The notes beneath the pieces are model-generated. The model did no database searches. It had not been told where the DNA came from and was given only the letters and a program-made list of their open reading frames with translations. From contig JAYKYS010000011.1 in assembly GCA_036924285.1 (NCBI GenBank), positions 434,001 through 498,000 on the forward strand: a DNA stretch of 64,000 nucleotides. The letters are read 5' to 3'. The stretch comes from Asterella californica (lineage: Eukaryota > Streptophyta > Marchantiopsida > Marchantiales > Aytoniaceae). Of this stretch, positions 54,538 to 64,000 are shown one piece after another. How positions within the stretch are numbered: position 1 is the stretch's first letter; each line of letters begins with the position of its first letter. A program made the translations under genes and the position numbers.

Positions 54538-57500
54538 TAGGCTTATTAAAGATATACTTTAAAGCCTTGTGATCTGTGACTATGGAAAATTTCCCTCCTA
54601 GCAAGTAGTGTCGAAATTTCTTCAATCCAAAGATCACCGCTAATCTTTCTCGTTCAGTCACGGAGTAATTCTTCTCCGCTGGAACCATCTGCCTACTAGC
54701 ATAAGCTATAGGATGATCATGCCCATCTCCATCTAGCTGACTTAATGTACATCCGATTGCTACATTGGAGGCATCCGTATACAGAATAAATGCTTTACTC
54801 CACTCAGGTTTAGCAAGTATAGGAGCTGTCACTAATGTCTTTTTCAGCTCCTCAAATGCTTCCTTTGCCTTCTGATCATGCACTATTAAGTCGAAATCAA
54901 CTCCCTTCTTCATGTACATAGTCAAAGCTATTGCTTTGTTTGAGAAGGAAAAGACAAACCTACGATAATATCCAACCATGCCAAGAAACTGCCTCAACTT
55001 TATCAAGTTGATCGGAAATGGAAGATCCACAATCTTCTTCACCTTCTCAGGATCTACCGCAATTCCATTCTTGGAAATGATGTGCCCTAACAGCAGACCT
55101 TCTTCGCAGCCAAAGATGCACTTCTCTGGATTTAGAGAAGCGTTGGCTTGCTCCAACCGCTGCAAAACTTTGATCACATGATCAAAGTGGTCCTCCTTTT
55201 GTCCGTACACACAGAAATCGTCAATGAAATCCCGAACAAACTTCCCTATGAATGGTTCAAACACCTTGTTCATGAACCTTTGAAACGTGGCCGGAGCATT
55301 ACACAATCCGAATGACATCACCCGAAATGCAAATGTTCCCCAAGGAGTAGTGAAAGTAGTCAACTGTTGGTACTCCTGTGCTATCTTGATCTGGTTATAC
55401 CCACTATAACCATCACCAAAGCTGTACCACTCATGACCAGCAACTTCCTCCAAAATCTCATCTATAAATGGTAGAGGATAATAATCCTTCTTGGTAACTG
55501 CATTCAGCTTCTTATAGTCTATGCACACTCGCAGCTTACCATTCTTCTTCTTGACAATCACAATGGGTGAAACCCATTCTGAGTTCTCCACCTCATAGAT
55601 GAAACTCGCCTCCTTCAACTTGTCTATCTCTTCCTTGACCATCATTGCCGTTGTGGGATTGACCCTTCTCTGCTTCTGTCGAACTGGTCTTGCGTGCTCC
55701 TCCAATTCGATTCGATGAGTCTCGAGAGTCACCTCCTTCAAATCTTTGTAGCTGAAAGCAAACACATGGATATATTTTCGAAATATATCTAGGAATCTAC
55801 TTTTCTCTTCTTGAGTGACATTGATACCAAACTTCAGGGTAGAGAGTCTTCTCACAATCTCTGCCTCACTCAACTCTTCTTTGTCAGGATCTTTCTCCAC
55901 TGCTGGTCGAGGCAACAAGTCAATAGCACTAAGCTGATGTAATGATTCATCTCGACCAAATCCTTCGTCCTCAGACGAGGATTCTTGATCGTAAGAATCT
56001 CCGGTATCTACTTCTGAGACACTCTGATCATCCTCCGTATCAGATTCCCAGTAGTCACTAGTGGGTCTATCAGAGTCAGAAGTCACAACTCCAACACCCG
56101 AGAGAGGAACTATCACTCTATGATCTCTAGGCCCAATCCGTAAATATCCCTTGTGCCACCTATCAGTGGTGCGCACAGCTCTCAACCAAGGCCTACCTAG
56201 GAGCAAATCATAACTAGAGTCCTTTAACACTTGAAAGGACATCAACGTTTGAACTCCCATCACAGACACGACCACCTTCTCTAACACACCAAGAGGTCTT
56301 ACCCGTTGCTTGTTAGCCATCCCCACGACAATGCTAGTCGGGCGAGTTGGTTCCATCCCCAACTTCTTCATCAACCTCTCTGATATGGCGTTGACAGCCG
56401 ATCCTCCATCCACCAATACGTCAGAGACGTAGTGACCATTCAACCGGACTTCAATCTTTGAAGCCCTAGTGCATACCTCTGAAGCATGCACATCCACCAC
56501 ACCAACTCCCACAGACTTTGATGTCTTGCTCTTGGGTTTCTTCTTCTTGCTTCTCTTAGAACTCAGTCCTCCTCTGAGTTCTCTTCGTAAGCTGGGATTA
56601 AGTGCGATCAGTTGTCCAATAGTGATGTTGGCTTTCTGAGCACCCACATCTTCAACCACATCATATCCCGCTTGGGAAGATGAAATGGTGAAATCTGCCA
56701 TCCCTAGTTTCCTTCTTGGCTCCCTTGGTGTACTCGAAACATTACTCGAACGAGTGCTTCTACTAGCTGATTCCTCCATGAAAACCGGTTCATCAGAAAA
56801 TCGAGTTCTTTTCCTTTCTTGAGCTAAAAGCTCCACCGATGCATGAGAAGAGTTTGAACTCTCTCCTTTCTCGTAGATGGGATCTCGCACGACATCGATA
56901 GTAGCCACCCCCTTGTCTCGTCCTTGTGATGGATTTCCTCCACCCACATTCATTCTGACAGCTTCGGCACCTCTTGCTCCGTTGTTAAGACAATTTTGCT
57001 GGAAATGAGAACCTCCACACGTCCAACAAGTGATTCCTCCAAAGTTATCTTGGTTGCCTCCAAAGTTACCTTGATTTCCTCGGTTGGGATTGTTGTCGTA
57101 ACCTCTTTGACCTCCTCCTCCACCTTTGTTCCTCCATTCTCGTAACTGCACCACGTTTATCTTGAGATCCGCAAGAGTATCGGTGATGCTCTTCAGCTCG
57201 GCATGAAAATCAGAGGTGGCAGTAGACATCGTTGTTGGGACAAACGGTCTTGGCACCACCGTTGGAGTAGGAGCTGACGTTGAAGCAATCACCAATTGTG
57301 ATGGTGCAGGTGCGATCATTGTGGCTACACCAGGAGTCGGAGTTGACACCAGAGCAGCATGATGAGGTTGGATGATATCTCCTTCATCCAAACTCTCTTC
57401 TATATTTGTCGCAATCTTGATGGCCTCCGCTTTGGTTGCTGGCTTCTCGTACCTCACTTGGGTTCGAATTGAAGGCCTCAACCCTCCCACCAAGTTCTTG

Positions 57501-57922
57501 GTCAACACTGCTCCAATCCCCGCCATCGTTAACTCCACATTGTCTCCACTCTTCCGTAGGACCGTCCGAAACCGTTGCTCCAACTTATCCACCCTTTCGG
57601 CATATTGCCGAACTTTCTCGTCGTCCCGTTGCTTCAAATGAGTAAGCTCCACCATAAGCTTCTCATAACTCTCTTCTGGAAGAAATTCTTCGATGAGTGC
57701 ATTACTCAACGTCTCCCATGTGTCCTCAACTGCACCAGATGTCTTGCTCTTCACTCGGTCGTCATACCACGTAAGAGCAAAATCTTCTAAAAACTCTGGC
57801 AGTAACAACACCCGTTCTTCCTTCCTTCTCACGTTGTTTCCGATGCAACCCCTTTTGAAGTCTCGTACAAATGGTTCTACATCTTCATTGTCCTTCCCAT
57901 GAAACACTGGTAACTTCCCCAT
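54476..57922 (-). CDS. Gag-protease-RT-RNase H polyprotein of element E (frameshifted at its end)
   Basis: 1148 codons from ATG at 57922. Gag capsid domain about 1-180, Pro/Thr-rich linker, zinc knuckle C299-C302-H306-C311 (CX2CX3HX4C, one residue short), protease D505-G-G with LLLGRPWL (574-581), acidic segment, RT about 740-985 with GYSGYNQI and FIDD (899-902), RNase H from about 1040 (LYTDAS, Y-S-V-TERERLAV, TDHKAL). Gag and pol are one frame, unlike D. The frame slips after RIARW (about 54513), so the last 12 residues are spurious. The frame is otherwise undamaged. It is best related to plant single-ORF gypsy elements, exact clade not assigned. Confidence 0.9.
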   Translation of the reverse strand: MGKLPVFHGKDNEDVEPFVRDFKRGCIGNNVRRKEERVLLLPEFLEDFALTWYDDRVKSKTSGAVEDTWETLSNALIEEFLPEESYEKLMVELTHLKQRDDEKVRQYAERVDKLEQRFRTVLRKSGDNVELTMAGIGAVLTKNLVGGLRPSIRTQVRYEKPATKAEAIKIATNIEESLDEGDIIQPHHAALVSTPTPGVATMIAPAPSQLVIASTSAPTPTVVPRPFVPTTMSTATSDFHAELKSITDTLADLKINVVQLREWRNKGGGGGQRGYDNNPNRGNQGNFGGNQDNFGGITCWTCGGSHFQQNCLNNGARGAEAVRMNVGGGNPSQGRDKGVATIDVVRDPIYEKGESSNSSHASVELLAQERKRTRFSDEPVFMEESASRSTRSSNVSSTPREPRRKLGMADFTISSSQAGYDVVEDVGAQKANITIGQLIALNPSLRRELRGGLSSKRSKKKKPKSKTSKSVGVGVVDVHASEVCTRASKIEVRLNGHYVSDVLVDGGSAVNAISERLMKKLGMEPTRPTSIVVGMANKQRVRPLGVLEKVVVSVMGVQTLMSFQVLKDSSYDLLLGRPWLRAVRTTDRWHKGYLRIGPRDHRVIVPLSGVGVVTSDSDRPTSDYWESDTEDDQSVSEVDTGDSYDQESSSEDEGFGRDESLHQLSAIDLLPRPAVEKDPDKEELSEAEIVRRLSTLKFGINVTQEEKSRFLDIFRKYIHVFAFSYKDLKEVTLETHRIELEEHARPVRQKQRRVNPTTAMMVKEEIDKLKEASFIYEVENSEWVSPIVIVKKKNGKLRVCIDYKKLNAVTKKDYYPLPFIDEILEEVAGHEWYSFGDGYSGYNQIKIAQEYQQLTTFTTPWGTFAFRVMSFGLCNAPATFQRFMNKVFEPFIGKFVRDFIDDFCVYGQKEDHFDHVIKVLQRLEQANASLNPEKCIFGCEEGLLLGHIISKNGIAVDPEKVKKIVDLPFPINLIKLRQFLGMVGYYRRFVFSFSNKAIALTMYMKKGVDFDLIVHDQKAKEAFEELKKTLVTAPILAKPEWSKAFILYTDASNVAIGCTLSQLDGDGHDHPIAYASRQMVPAEKNYSVTERERLAVIFGLKKFRHYLLGGKFSIVTDHKALKYIFNKPNAEGRIARWKSNRIRLCDRR

Positions 57923-58135
57923 CTTGTAACTATTCTTTCTACCCTTCTAATTTTTGTGCAATAACTACTCGCTAAAAGAGTACGAACATCACCAATTCCA
58001 TTCGCGAATAATCTACCATAGGTAAAATGAAAGGAAATGGTTGTAACAACACCTCTTGTGCCATCTCTTCTCCCAAGGTAATCATGAGCCTGAGTCGCAT
58101 CACCGCCTTCTCCACCATCAGAATGACGATCTCCA

Positions 58136-58628
58136 TCACAACTCAGCTGAGTCCTCTTTTGAAGTCGACAACTTCTCCGTCTCCGCTCTTTGAGTCTCGT
58201 CCAACTTCTCGACTACTGACGTAAGTAGGGCGGCCACATCTACGCACTTGTGTCCTCTGGATAGATCACCCACTCCACAACTTGGACAAGGATCTTCGCC
58301 TAGAAGATGAATTGGTGCTGGTGACGATGGACCCACTCGAAGATTTAAATCAGTAAACTCCCGCTTCCCTTTAGCTCTCTCGGTTCTGATTCTAGTTGGA
58401 CAATTCACTACTTTGTGTCCCATCTCTACAGAAATAACACCACAAGTCGGTTTCTACTCTTCTCCTCGGAGATTCTACTTGAGGTTTAGTACTAGGGTTT
58501 TCAAACTCGACGATAATCTCTCTCGAACTTTCTCCGACACTTACTATGACATCTAAACCTTGAGGAAGGTTTCTAAGTCTAACTTTCCAATCTTTTAAAT
58601 TCCACTCATGTTGCACCTTCTCAACCAT
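58136..58628 (-). pseudogene. Extra leader ORF of E with a zinc knuckle (one frameshift)
   Basis: Two overlapping frames join into one of about 160 codons if one base is added near 58425. The join creates a canonical zinc knuckle, CYFC then GHKVVNC (CX2CX4HX4C), that neither frame shows alone, which argues for a real ancestral ORF. A second Cys-rich part (CPSCGVG...GHKC) and a helical Glu/Lys-rich end follow. Sense orientation, upstream of gag, separated from it by many stops. Function unknown; nucleic-acid binding is suggested by the knuckle. Confidence 0.5.
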
Positions 58629-58747
58629 TAAGTGGACAAAATATCATAGAGGAAAATAATTCTACATCACTTTCTTAACTCTTCCGAGCTTTATATTAGA
58701 AATCGTGTATTATACATGCTATACACGAAATAAAATCTAATCTAAAA

Positions 58748-59065
58748 TTAACTATCGAAGATATGATCCTCCTCATCATCGTTTGTACTAATCACAACAG
58801 ACATCTTGAACTCACTCTTGTAAAAATCCAACTCTACTTCACCAAGAGCATTCGTGGCCTCCACAGTGAATGATGCTTTAAACTCGGCTTTCTTCAAATC
58901 TGTGCCAATGGTCGCGGAAGCTTCTTCGTATAGGGTAAAGAGGGCACCCCAAGTGCTATAGATGTGGGTTCGTAACTCATCTATACTCAACTTGGGCTTC
59001 TCCGTCTCTGTTCGAACTCCTAAACGTCTCTTCTTCCACCTCGTCATTCGAACAGGATTCCCCAT
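58748..59065 (-). CDS. Small hypothetical ORF in the leader of element E
   Basis: 105 codons from ATG, a charged protein with a basic N-terminus and acidic C-terminus (DDEEDHIFDS). I recognise no domain. It is in the sense direction in the leader, before the zinc-knuckle ORF. It could be another part of the same ancestral leader gene or chance. Confidence 0.3.
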   Translation of the reverse strand: MGNPVRMTRWKKRRLGVRTETEKPKLSIDELRTHIYSTWGALFTLYEEASATIGTDLKKAEFKASFTVEATNALGEVELDFYKSEFKMSVVISTNDDEEDHIFDS

Positions 59066-59274
59066 GAAGTATCTTCAAGACCTCCTTGTATGCCGAAACG
59101 TGTATCTCTTAGTTGGTAAGAGATCTCTCCAAGATTTTTGTTATCTCCAGTGCCTCAACCTCCAAGCTACTAAATCATGAAGTTTCAACAGAAACTTCCC
59201 TAATCAGAAGAGATGGTGATGACTGTACAAATTTTCAGAGAACTGAAATTTGTATATTTTCACTTCCCTCGTGG

Positions 59275-59660
59275 TTGTCAACCCCCTCCACTTTGAAAAA
59301 TTCTTTCTCCCTCTTCAGACCTCATCTTCTCATGATTTCTTTTGTCCTGGATAGCTTATCAGCCACTCTAAAACACTGGAAAGTTTCTCAGGAAAATAAA
59401 ATTCACAGAAAATCTGACAATGACTGTAAATTTTTTCCAGATAACAGAATTCCTCAACTCTCACGAATAGACCCCCTCAACTTTGAAAATTCATTGCTCC
59501 CTCTCTAGACCACCTTTTCCTATGATTTCTTTTGTCTTAGATAGGTTATCAGCCAATCTAAAACACTGGAAAGTATCACAGGAAAATAAAATTCACAGAA
59601 AAGTTGACAGCGACTGTACAAATTTTCCAGAGAGCAGAATTTCTAAACTCATAAATTTAT
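59275..59660. repeat. 190-bp tandem duplication in the leader of E
   Basis: Two units about 190 bp apart (CACAGAA at 59404 and 59594; the CCCCTC...TTTGAAAA segment at about 59281 and 59471), clearly diverged. Confidence 0.75.
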
Positions 59661-59931
59661 CTCTTCTAATAACTTTTCTCTCCTCCTTCCTCTACAACTC
59701 TTGTTGCACACTCTTTCAACTCTCCTCAAACCCTTTCTAAGTGAACAAGATGTAAAGAATGACTTCGAACGCGTCATATATCACTACGGGATACACGAAA
59801 GGTTCTAACGTTGCTAACATCGCGTTAGCTCTCTCTCCTCCCAACGTTCTCTCCATGTGCTCTCTCATAATCTCCTTTTGTCGAATATAGAACTGAACTC
59901 TAAACATCGTTCAACGATCCCTTCAAGTGAG

Positions 59932-59949
59932 GTCCCGGCAACGGAACCA
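59932..59949 (-). other. Primer binding site of element E, tRNA-Asp-like
   Basis: Minus strand TGGTTCCGTTGCCGGGAC, four bases from the LTR. It matches 14 of 18 positions of the complement of the plant tRNA-Asp 3' end as I remember it, including CCGTTGCCGGG. Confidence 0.6.
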
Positions 59950-59953
59950 AAAA

Positions 59954-60872
59954 TGTAAACCCTCCGCGGTCCTATCGATCACTACCCCCCCCCCCCCGAT
60001 CTCTCAACCTCCACGATCGTCATCCACGAATCTGCAACATGTCGGACCTGTCTCTCACTCAGGGGTCACCTCTGATGGCTTTGATGGAAGCACACCATGA
60101 ACTTGAAGGGAAAATGCTGAGTTCACTCATTCATACACCCACAAACTTATCAACTAAAAATCTCCTTAAACACATCAACTAAAATCCTCCATTCTAACGA
60201 CGTCTCTCAAGTTCTCACATGCTAAAAATATCCCACACTCTCTATATTACTCAAGTTGTCATTACGACAATGTGAAAACAAGGATGAGGAGCTCTTCTCT
60301 ACTCCTCTATTTATACATTCTAGGTTTTTACTTTGGTACCCTCGGTAACTCAGCCGTAACTACTTTTACCGGGTTTTACTAAGATATTACTTAAGGTAAA
60401 AGCATTGATCACATGGGCTTTTTACCTTTTCACATGGGCTTATTCCTTCAAAGTCAACAACTTCTAGAAGGATTCTGGAATATTCTCAAGGAATCTCGAA
60501 TTTCCACCCCCCCTCTACACTAGGACCCACTAAAAAGGAAACATGTGGAATCTCTTCTTGTTTTTAATGCCCACAAAGTCCACAACTTTAATCCAACCAC
60601 TAATATCAAGTCAAAAAGGAGATAAGGGATACTTTCCACCTCCTTTCTACCTTTTAGACAAGATGACAAGATAGTAGTGCTCACTCTTTAGCAAATATCT
60701 GAATTCTGCCAAAAGTACAGCTAAGTTTAACCATAACTAACTTTTAGATAGTCATGACTAACTTGATACATCCTTAAAGTACTTTGGCAGCCAATAAACA
60801 TTCTCAACACTTAGTTATAACTAAACACCTTACTAATAGACAAACTTTCTATGTGTAACATAGGTCGTTACA
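59954..60872 (-). repeat. 5' LTR of element E
   Basis: 919 bp, nearly identical to 52109-53027, with a longer C-run near 59985. Confidence 0.93.
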
Positions 60873-61090
60873 GTCTCCACTATCACCGGTGCTCCAATCA
60901 AATACTCCTTCTCAACTTTCATCGCAGTAACTACCCTCCATAGCTCTCGCTTTACTTGTGGGTAGTTTCGCTGTCGTTCACTCAACACTTTGGCTCCAAA
61001 TCTGATTGCAAACCGGTTTCCATCCTCATCATCTTGTCCCACTGCCCACCCAATGGCTATCGGACTTGTATCAACCGTGATTATCACGTT
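60873..61090 (-). pseudogene. RNase H N-terminal half of element F
   Basis: Reads IITVDTSPIAIGWAVGQDD, VKRELW and VIVET, matching D residues about 511-582, between the E insertion and the solo LTR. It joins 52108 on one side and 62372 on the other. Confidence 0.9.
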
Positions 61091-62371
61091 GTCGCGCTAC
61101 TTGGCGGCTACATGTTATATTTCTACTCCGACGCTTGAGTTTAGTAGTTCTAGAAGTTAGCTTATATTACTTTTAGTCGTTTATGTATATGTTTGACACC
61201 TTTGCATACGGTGTTAACACTATTTTGAGTCTTAGTAGGTTGATTACCATGTTGATAGGGGTTAAGCTCATGGGTTGTATTTGCGTGTCGCCCATGCACG
61301 CTTTCTAGCTGATTTAAGTTATTTTTCGGGGCTGCGTGTCGTTTTAAGTAATTTAAGTTTTACGTTGGCACTCTAGGGGGCTTGACGTGGTAGCCTATGA
61401 GTAAAACTAAGTTGCCACGTGGTTTAGGGTACTAAAGGACAACCAAGTGGAGCTATGAACTCCCATTGGTCCATTTTTGTCTTTTGTTAAACTCTAAATT
61501 TAGAAACAGAGGTCTAGAGTGGAGTTCGAGCATTTGGTGAGGGATCTTCGAAATCTGAGAGCACAGGGAGAGAGGTCTCGTCATGCCAAGCACTTCCAGT
61601 GAAAATTTCGATCGATTTGAGTCAATAAAGACGGAGTTATGAGCAATTGAAGTTCGGATTGTGCTAGAATTGAATCATTTTGGTTGGATTTAGGGTTTTC
61701 AGTGTCACTCGCAGCAGATTTGAGGAAATTGCTTCAAAACTTCGAGGTTGTGTTCTCCGCCAGCAGGGCTACGATTTCACAAAAAGTTTCATATCGATTG
61801 AGCAACTGAGTAATTCAGGGCGGCCGCTGAAGCTGAGGGGTTCTGAAAAGCTCTTAATCTAGAGCAGCGACTTCAGAGGAGGAGATCTACAGTTCTGTGT
61901 ACATTCAGGAGTCCCAACTTCACAAGGATGTTCAGCACCCTGTAGACTGCAAATCCTGTAAGAAACTTCGAAATTGATCGAGCCAAACTCCTGTTATAGG
62001 TTGAAATAGCCAGCTAGGTACCAGAAATTGCTGTAGTTTTCTTGCTCAAAACTTTTCTGTTCATATCTCCGTGTCAGAATTTGATCTCAGGCTGAAATTT
62101 CGTCTGTGAGTTCAGTAGTACCTCATTTGCATGTAGGGGAAGTTTAGAGGTCTAAACCTTCATAGTTTTCCTCTCCGTGAGTGTCAAAGTTCACCGCCGA
62201 ATCCTATTACTGCCAGCTAGACCTGAATTTCGCCTTCTGGGTATATTACTAGATCTTACACATCTGTGTGAGTGTTTATAGCCCTATTGTGACCTGAAAG
62301 CCAACCTCTTCAGTGAACAACCACAGCCAGAAGCCCGGCGCTTTCCTAGGTAGACGGATTACACTCCGACA
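61091..62371 (+). repeat. Solo LTR in element F
   Basis: 1281 bp, TGTCG to CCGACA, plus strand, AATAAA near 61624. ACGT flanks it on the left (61087-61090) and on the right after one extra T (62373-62376). It is the closest relative of the LTR at 1-549. Confidence 0.9.
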
Positions 62372-64000
62372 TACGTGTTTGCGATCTTCATAACTCACTC
62401 TTCGTAGCACAGGTGGAGAAGACAACAACTGCTTCAGCTTCTGCACCGCTTCGATATGCCTCTCCTCCCATCTGAACTTCGTGCTCTTCCGTAACAGACC
62501 ATAGAGTGGATCTGATACATGAGCAAAATGAGGAATCCACACATGATAGAACACACAAGCTCCTAAGAACCTTCGCACCTCTGTTGTCGAGCTACATGTG
62601 TCCTTCATCCGCTGTATGACATCCACCTTGTTAGGATCAGGTTTGCGATCAAACCACCCGCACAAGTGCCCCACAATCACAACCTCATGAACTCCAAACG
62701 AAGATTTAGCACCCGATAGCGTCAAGTGAACCTCCCCGAGCCGTGATAAAATCTGATCACAATCTAGAATATGATCAACCACAAATTTTCGACACCCCCT
62801 CTTATTGACTCTCTCATCTTTCTGCTCCTCTACACATCCTTTGATTGGAATGTCATCTAAGAAAGGCATGGTCTTCTCCGGGATGAAGTCTCGAAGAACT
62901 TTGTTCATCTCGTTCATCATGTGTGCAACAGAATTTGTTGCCCCCTGCGGCAATGTGCACACCCTTACCAAACCCAACGGCGTCCTCATAGTAGTGACGT
63001 CTCTACTCCTTTCAGCAAGCTGAAATTGATCGTATCCAGAGTAGAGGTCTCCTATCGAGTAAATGGCTCTACCAGCGAATGCTTCAGCAAACTCTCCCAC
63101 GATAGGTCCGATCTCCGTATTTCTGATGGTCACCTCATCCACCGGTTGCATATCTTGAATGAACCATAGCGCTCCGCTCTTCTTCGGCACTGTAAACCAG
63201 CGGCTGGAATACGGTGCAAACGATGGCTCAAGGATTCTCATCCGCATCTTCTCCTTTAGAAGCTCCATAAGCTTAGGCAGATGTGCCCTAGGTACAGGAA
63301 TTGGTCTTAAGTCCCAAGGCGTATGCGGTACCGTAAATATGATCATCGGTGCTACAACGCTTGGATCTACACACCCAATTTCTGAAGGCTCAAAAGCAAA
63401 AGTTTCCCCATGCCTACTTAACATCTCCTTGAACTCCCTCTCCTCAGCAGGTAGAAGAAAGTCAATAGAACCAACCTTCAACTCCTTGAGCGTAGCTTCT
63501 GTAAACTTGTGATCTATTTGATCAGGATACCGTAAGCTCTTCTCCTTTTAGGCTTGTTGAACTCGTTGGTCAGAGTCGCTAGGTAGCGATTGTGCAACCG
63601 GCTTCACCTTTTTATCCACCGTTTTATACCTGGTCTCAACTCTGACTTCAGGTATCTGGAATGACTCTATAGCCAAGTAAAGCTCCATAGAACGTATGTA
63701 GACAACTTGGTCTTCATTCCCTTGCTCAGCCTTGCGAAGCTCTTCCAAAGGATCATCCAATCCATCTCCATGTAAACGCCCTCTATCTTATCCTCCTCAC
63801 TAAGCACACCAACTCTTTTTAGATCTTTTTGGGTTCTTTGCACAGCTTTTTTCTCCCATTTCTGAAGATCAGCAAGCTGTGTATACACAGCAAATCCACT
63901 CTCCGAATATCTCACCACTCCTGTATAAAAGACACTATCCTTCTCCAACGAGAGTACCTTCTCTTGTGTATCGGTACCACTATACTCTCGCTCTATAGTG
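62372..64000 (-). pseudogene. Pol N-terminus and RT of element F
   Basis: From the window edge the frame matches D directly after its frameshift site (TIERE...), then the region before RT (frameshift near 63755, TAA at about 63545) and an open RT of about 390 codons with PKKSG, GDLYSGYDQF and FLDD. It runs to the LTR at 62371 at the codons of RKHV. The matching frameshift heptamer would lie just outside the window. Confidence 0.88.

Larger units (their letters stand above)
52109..60872 (-). mobile_element. Element E: Ty3/gypsy element of a second lineage
   Basis: LTRs of exactly 919 bp (52109-53027 and 59954-60872, TGTAA...TTACA) differ at about ten sites plus a C-run by eye. The target duplication is GTCT, inside RNase H of F. 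Primer site, leader of about 2 kb with extra small frames, gag-pol and polypurine tract are present. One frameshift and one in-frame TGA break pol, otherwise it is well preserved and fairly young. Confidence 0.92.
51405..64000 (-). mobile_element. Element F: D-like gypsy pol, split twice, open at the window edge
   Basis: Pieces in coding order are 64000-62372, 61090-60873 and 52108-51405. Removing the solo LTR (61091-62371, duplication ACGT) and element E (52109-60872, duplication GTCT) rejoins the RNase H reading RKHVIITVDTSP and VIVETDC. The 3' end is lost at the first Asp of the integrase core (about 51405). Gag lies beyond the window. Several lesions are present. Confidence 0.85.

Overview
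The window looks like nuclear repeat DNA from a plant-lineage genome and holds no recognisable host gene. It is almost entirely nested LTR retrotransposons of the Ty3/gypsy type, plus one LINE-type reverse transcriptase relic. A charophyte alga (Chara-like) is my best guess. The reason is that Ty3/gypsy elements carrying a cytosine methyltransferase have, as I recall, been described from charophytes (de Mendoza et al. 2018). The host assignment is inference.

Left part (1-35794). Element A (550-8775, minus strand) has a gag, then an aspartic protease and a complete C5-cytosine DNA methyltransferase in one open frame, then reverse transcriptase and integrase. A second, decayed copy of the same family, element B (8776-35794, minus), has been split twice. 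A solo LTR sits at its gag/protease boundary, and that LTR itself contains the complete but dead plus-strand element C (11206-19868). The plus-strand composite element G (24399-35786) sits 4 bp inside the outer end of B's 5' LTR. G contains a second LTR+gag start (25571 on) and a minus-strand LTR+gag fragment, H (29974-31940).

Middle (35795-51404). A decayed LINE-type reverse transcriptase (36700-38003) is broken by a solo LTR (38004-48109). Two bases before its end, that LTR is broken by element D (39397-48103, minus). D is the only element here with both full-length ORFs: Gag-protease of 790 codons and Pol of about 1168 codons. They overlap at a GGGTTTT -1 frameshift heptamer. Then come a plus-strand integrase tail, leader-like DNA and short tandem repeats.

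Right part (51405-64000). Element F (minus, D-like pol, continues past the window) is split by element E (52109-60872, another gypsy lineage with 919-bp LTRs) and by a plus-strand solo LTR (61091-62371).

Two points stand out. First, a DNA methyltransferase is built into a retrotransposon polyprotein, and a second copy shows it is an inherited part of the family. Second, every insertion of the TGTCG...CGACA LTR families whose two flanks can be compared has a 4-bp target duplication with CG at its centre (ACGC, CCGG, ACGT, CCGT, GCGA, ACGT). The unrelated element E does not (GTCT). Three of these insertions also lie within 40 bp of the end of another element's LTR.
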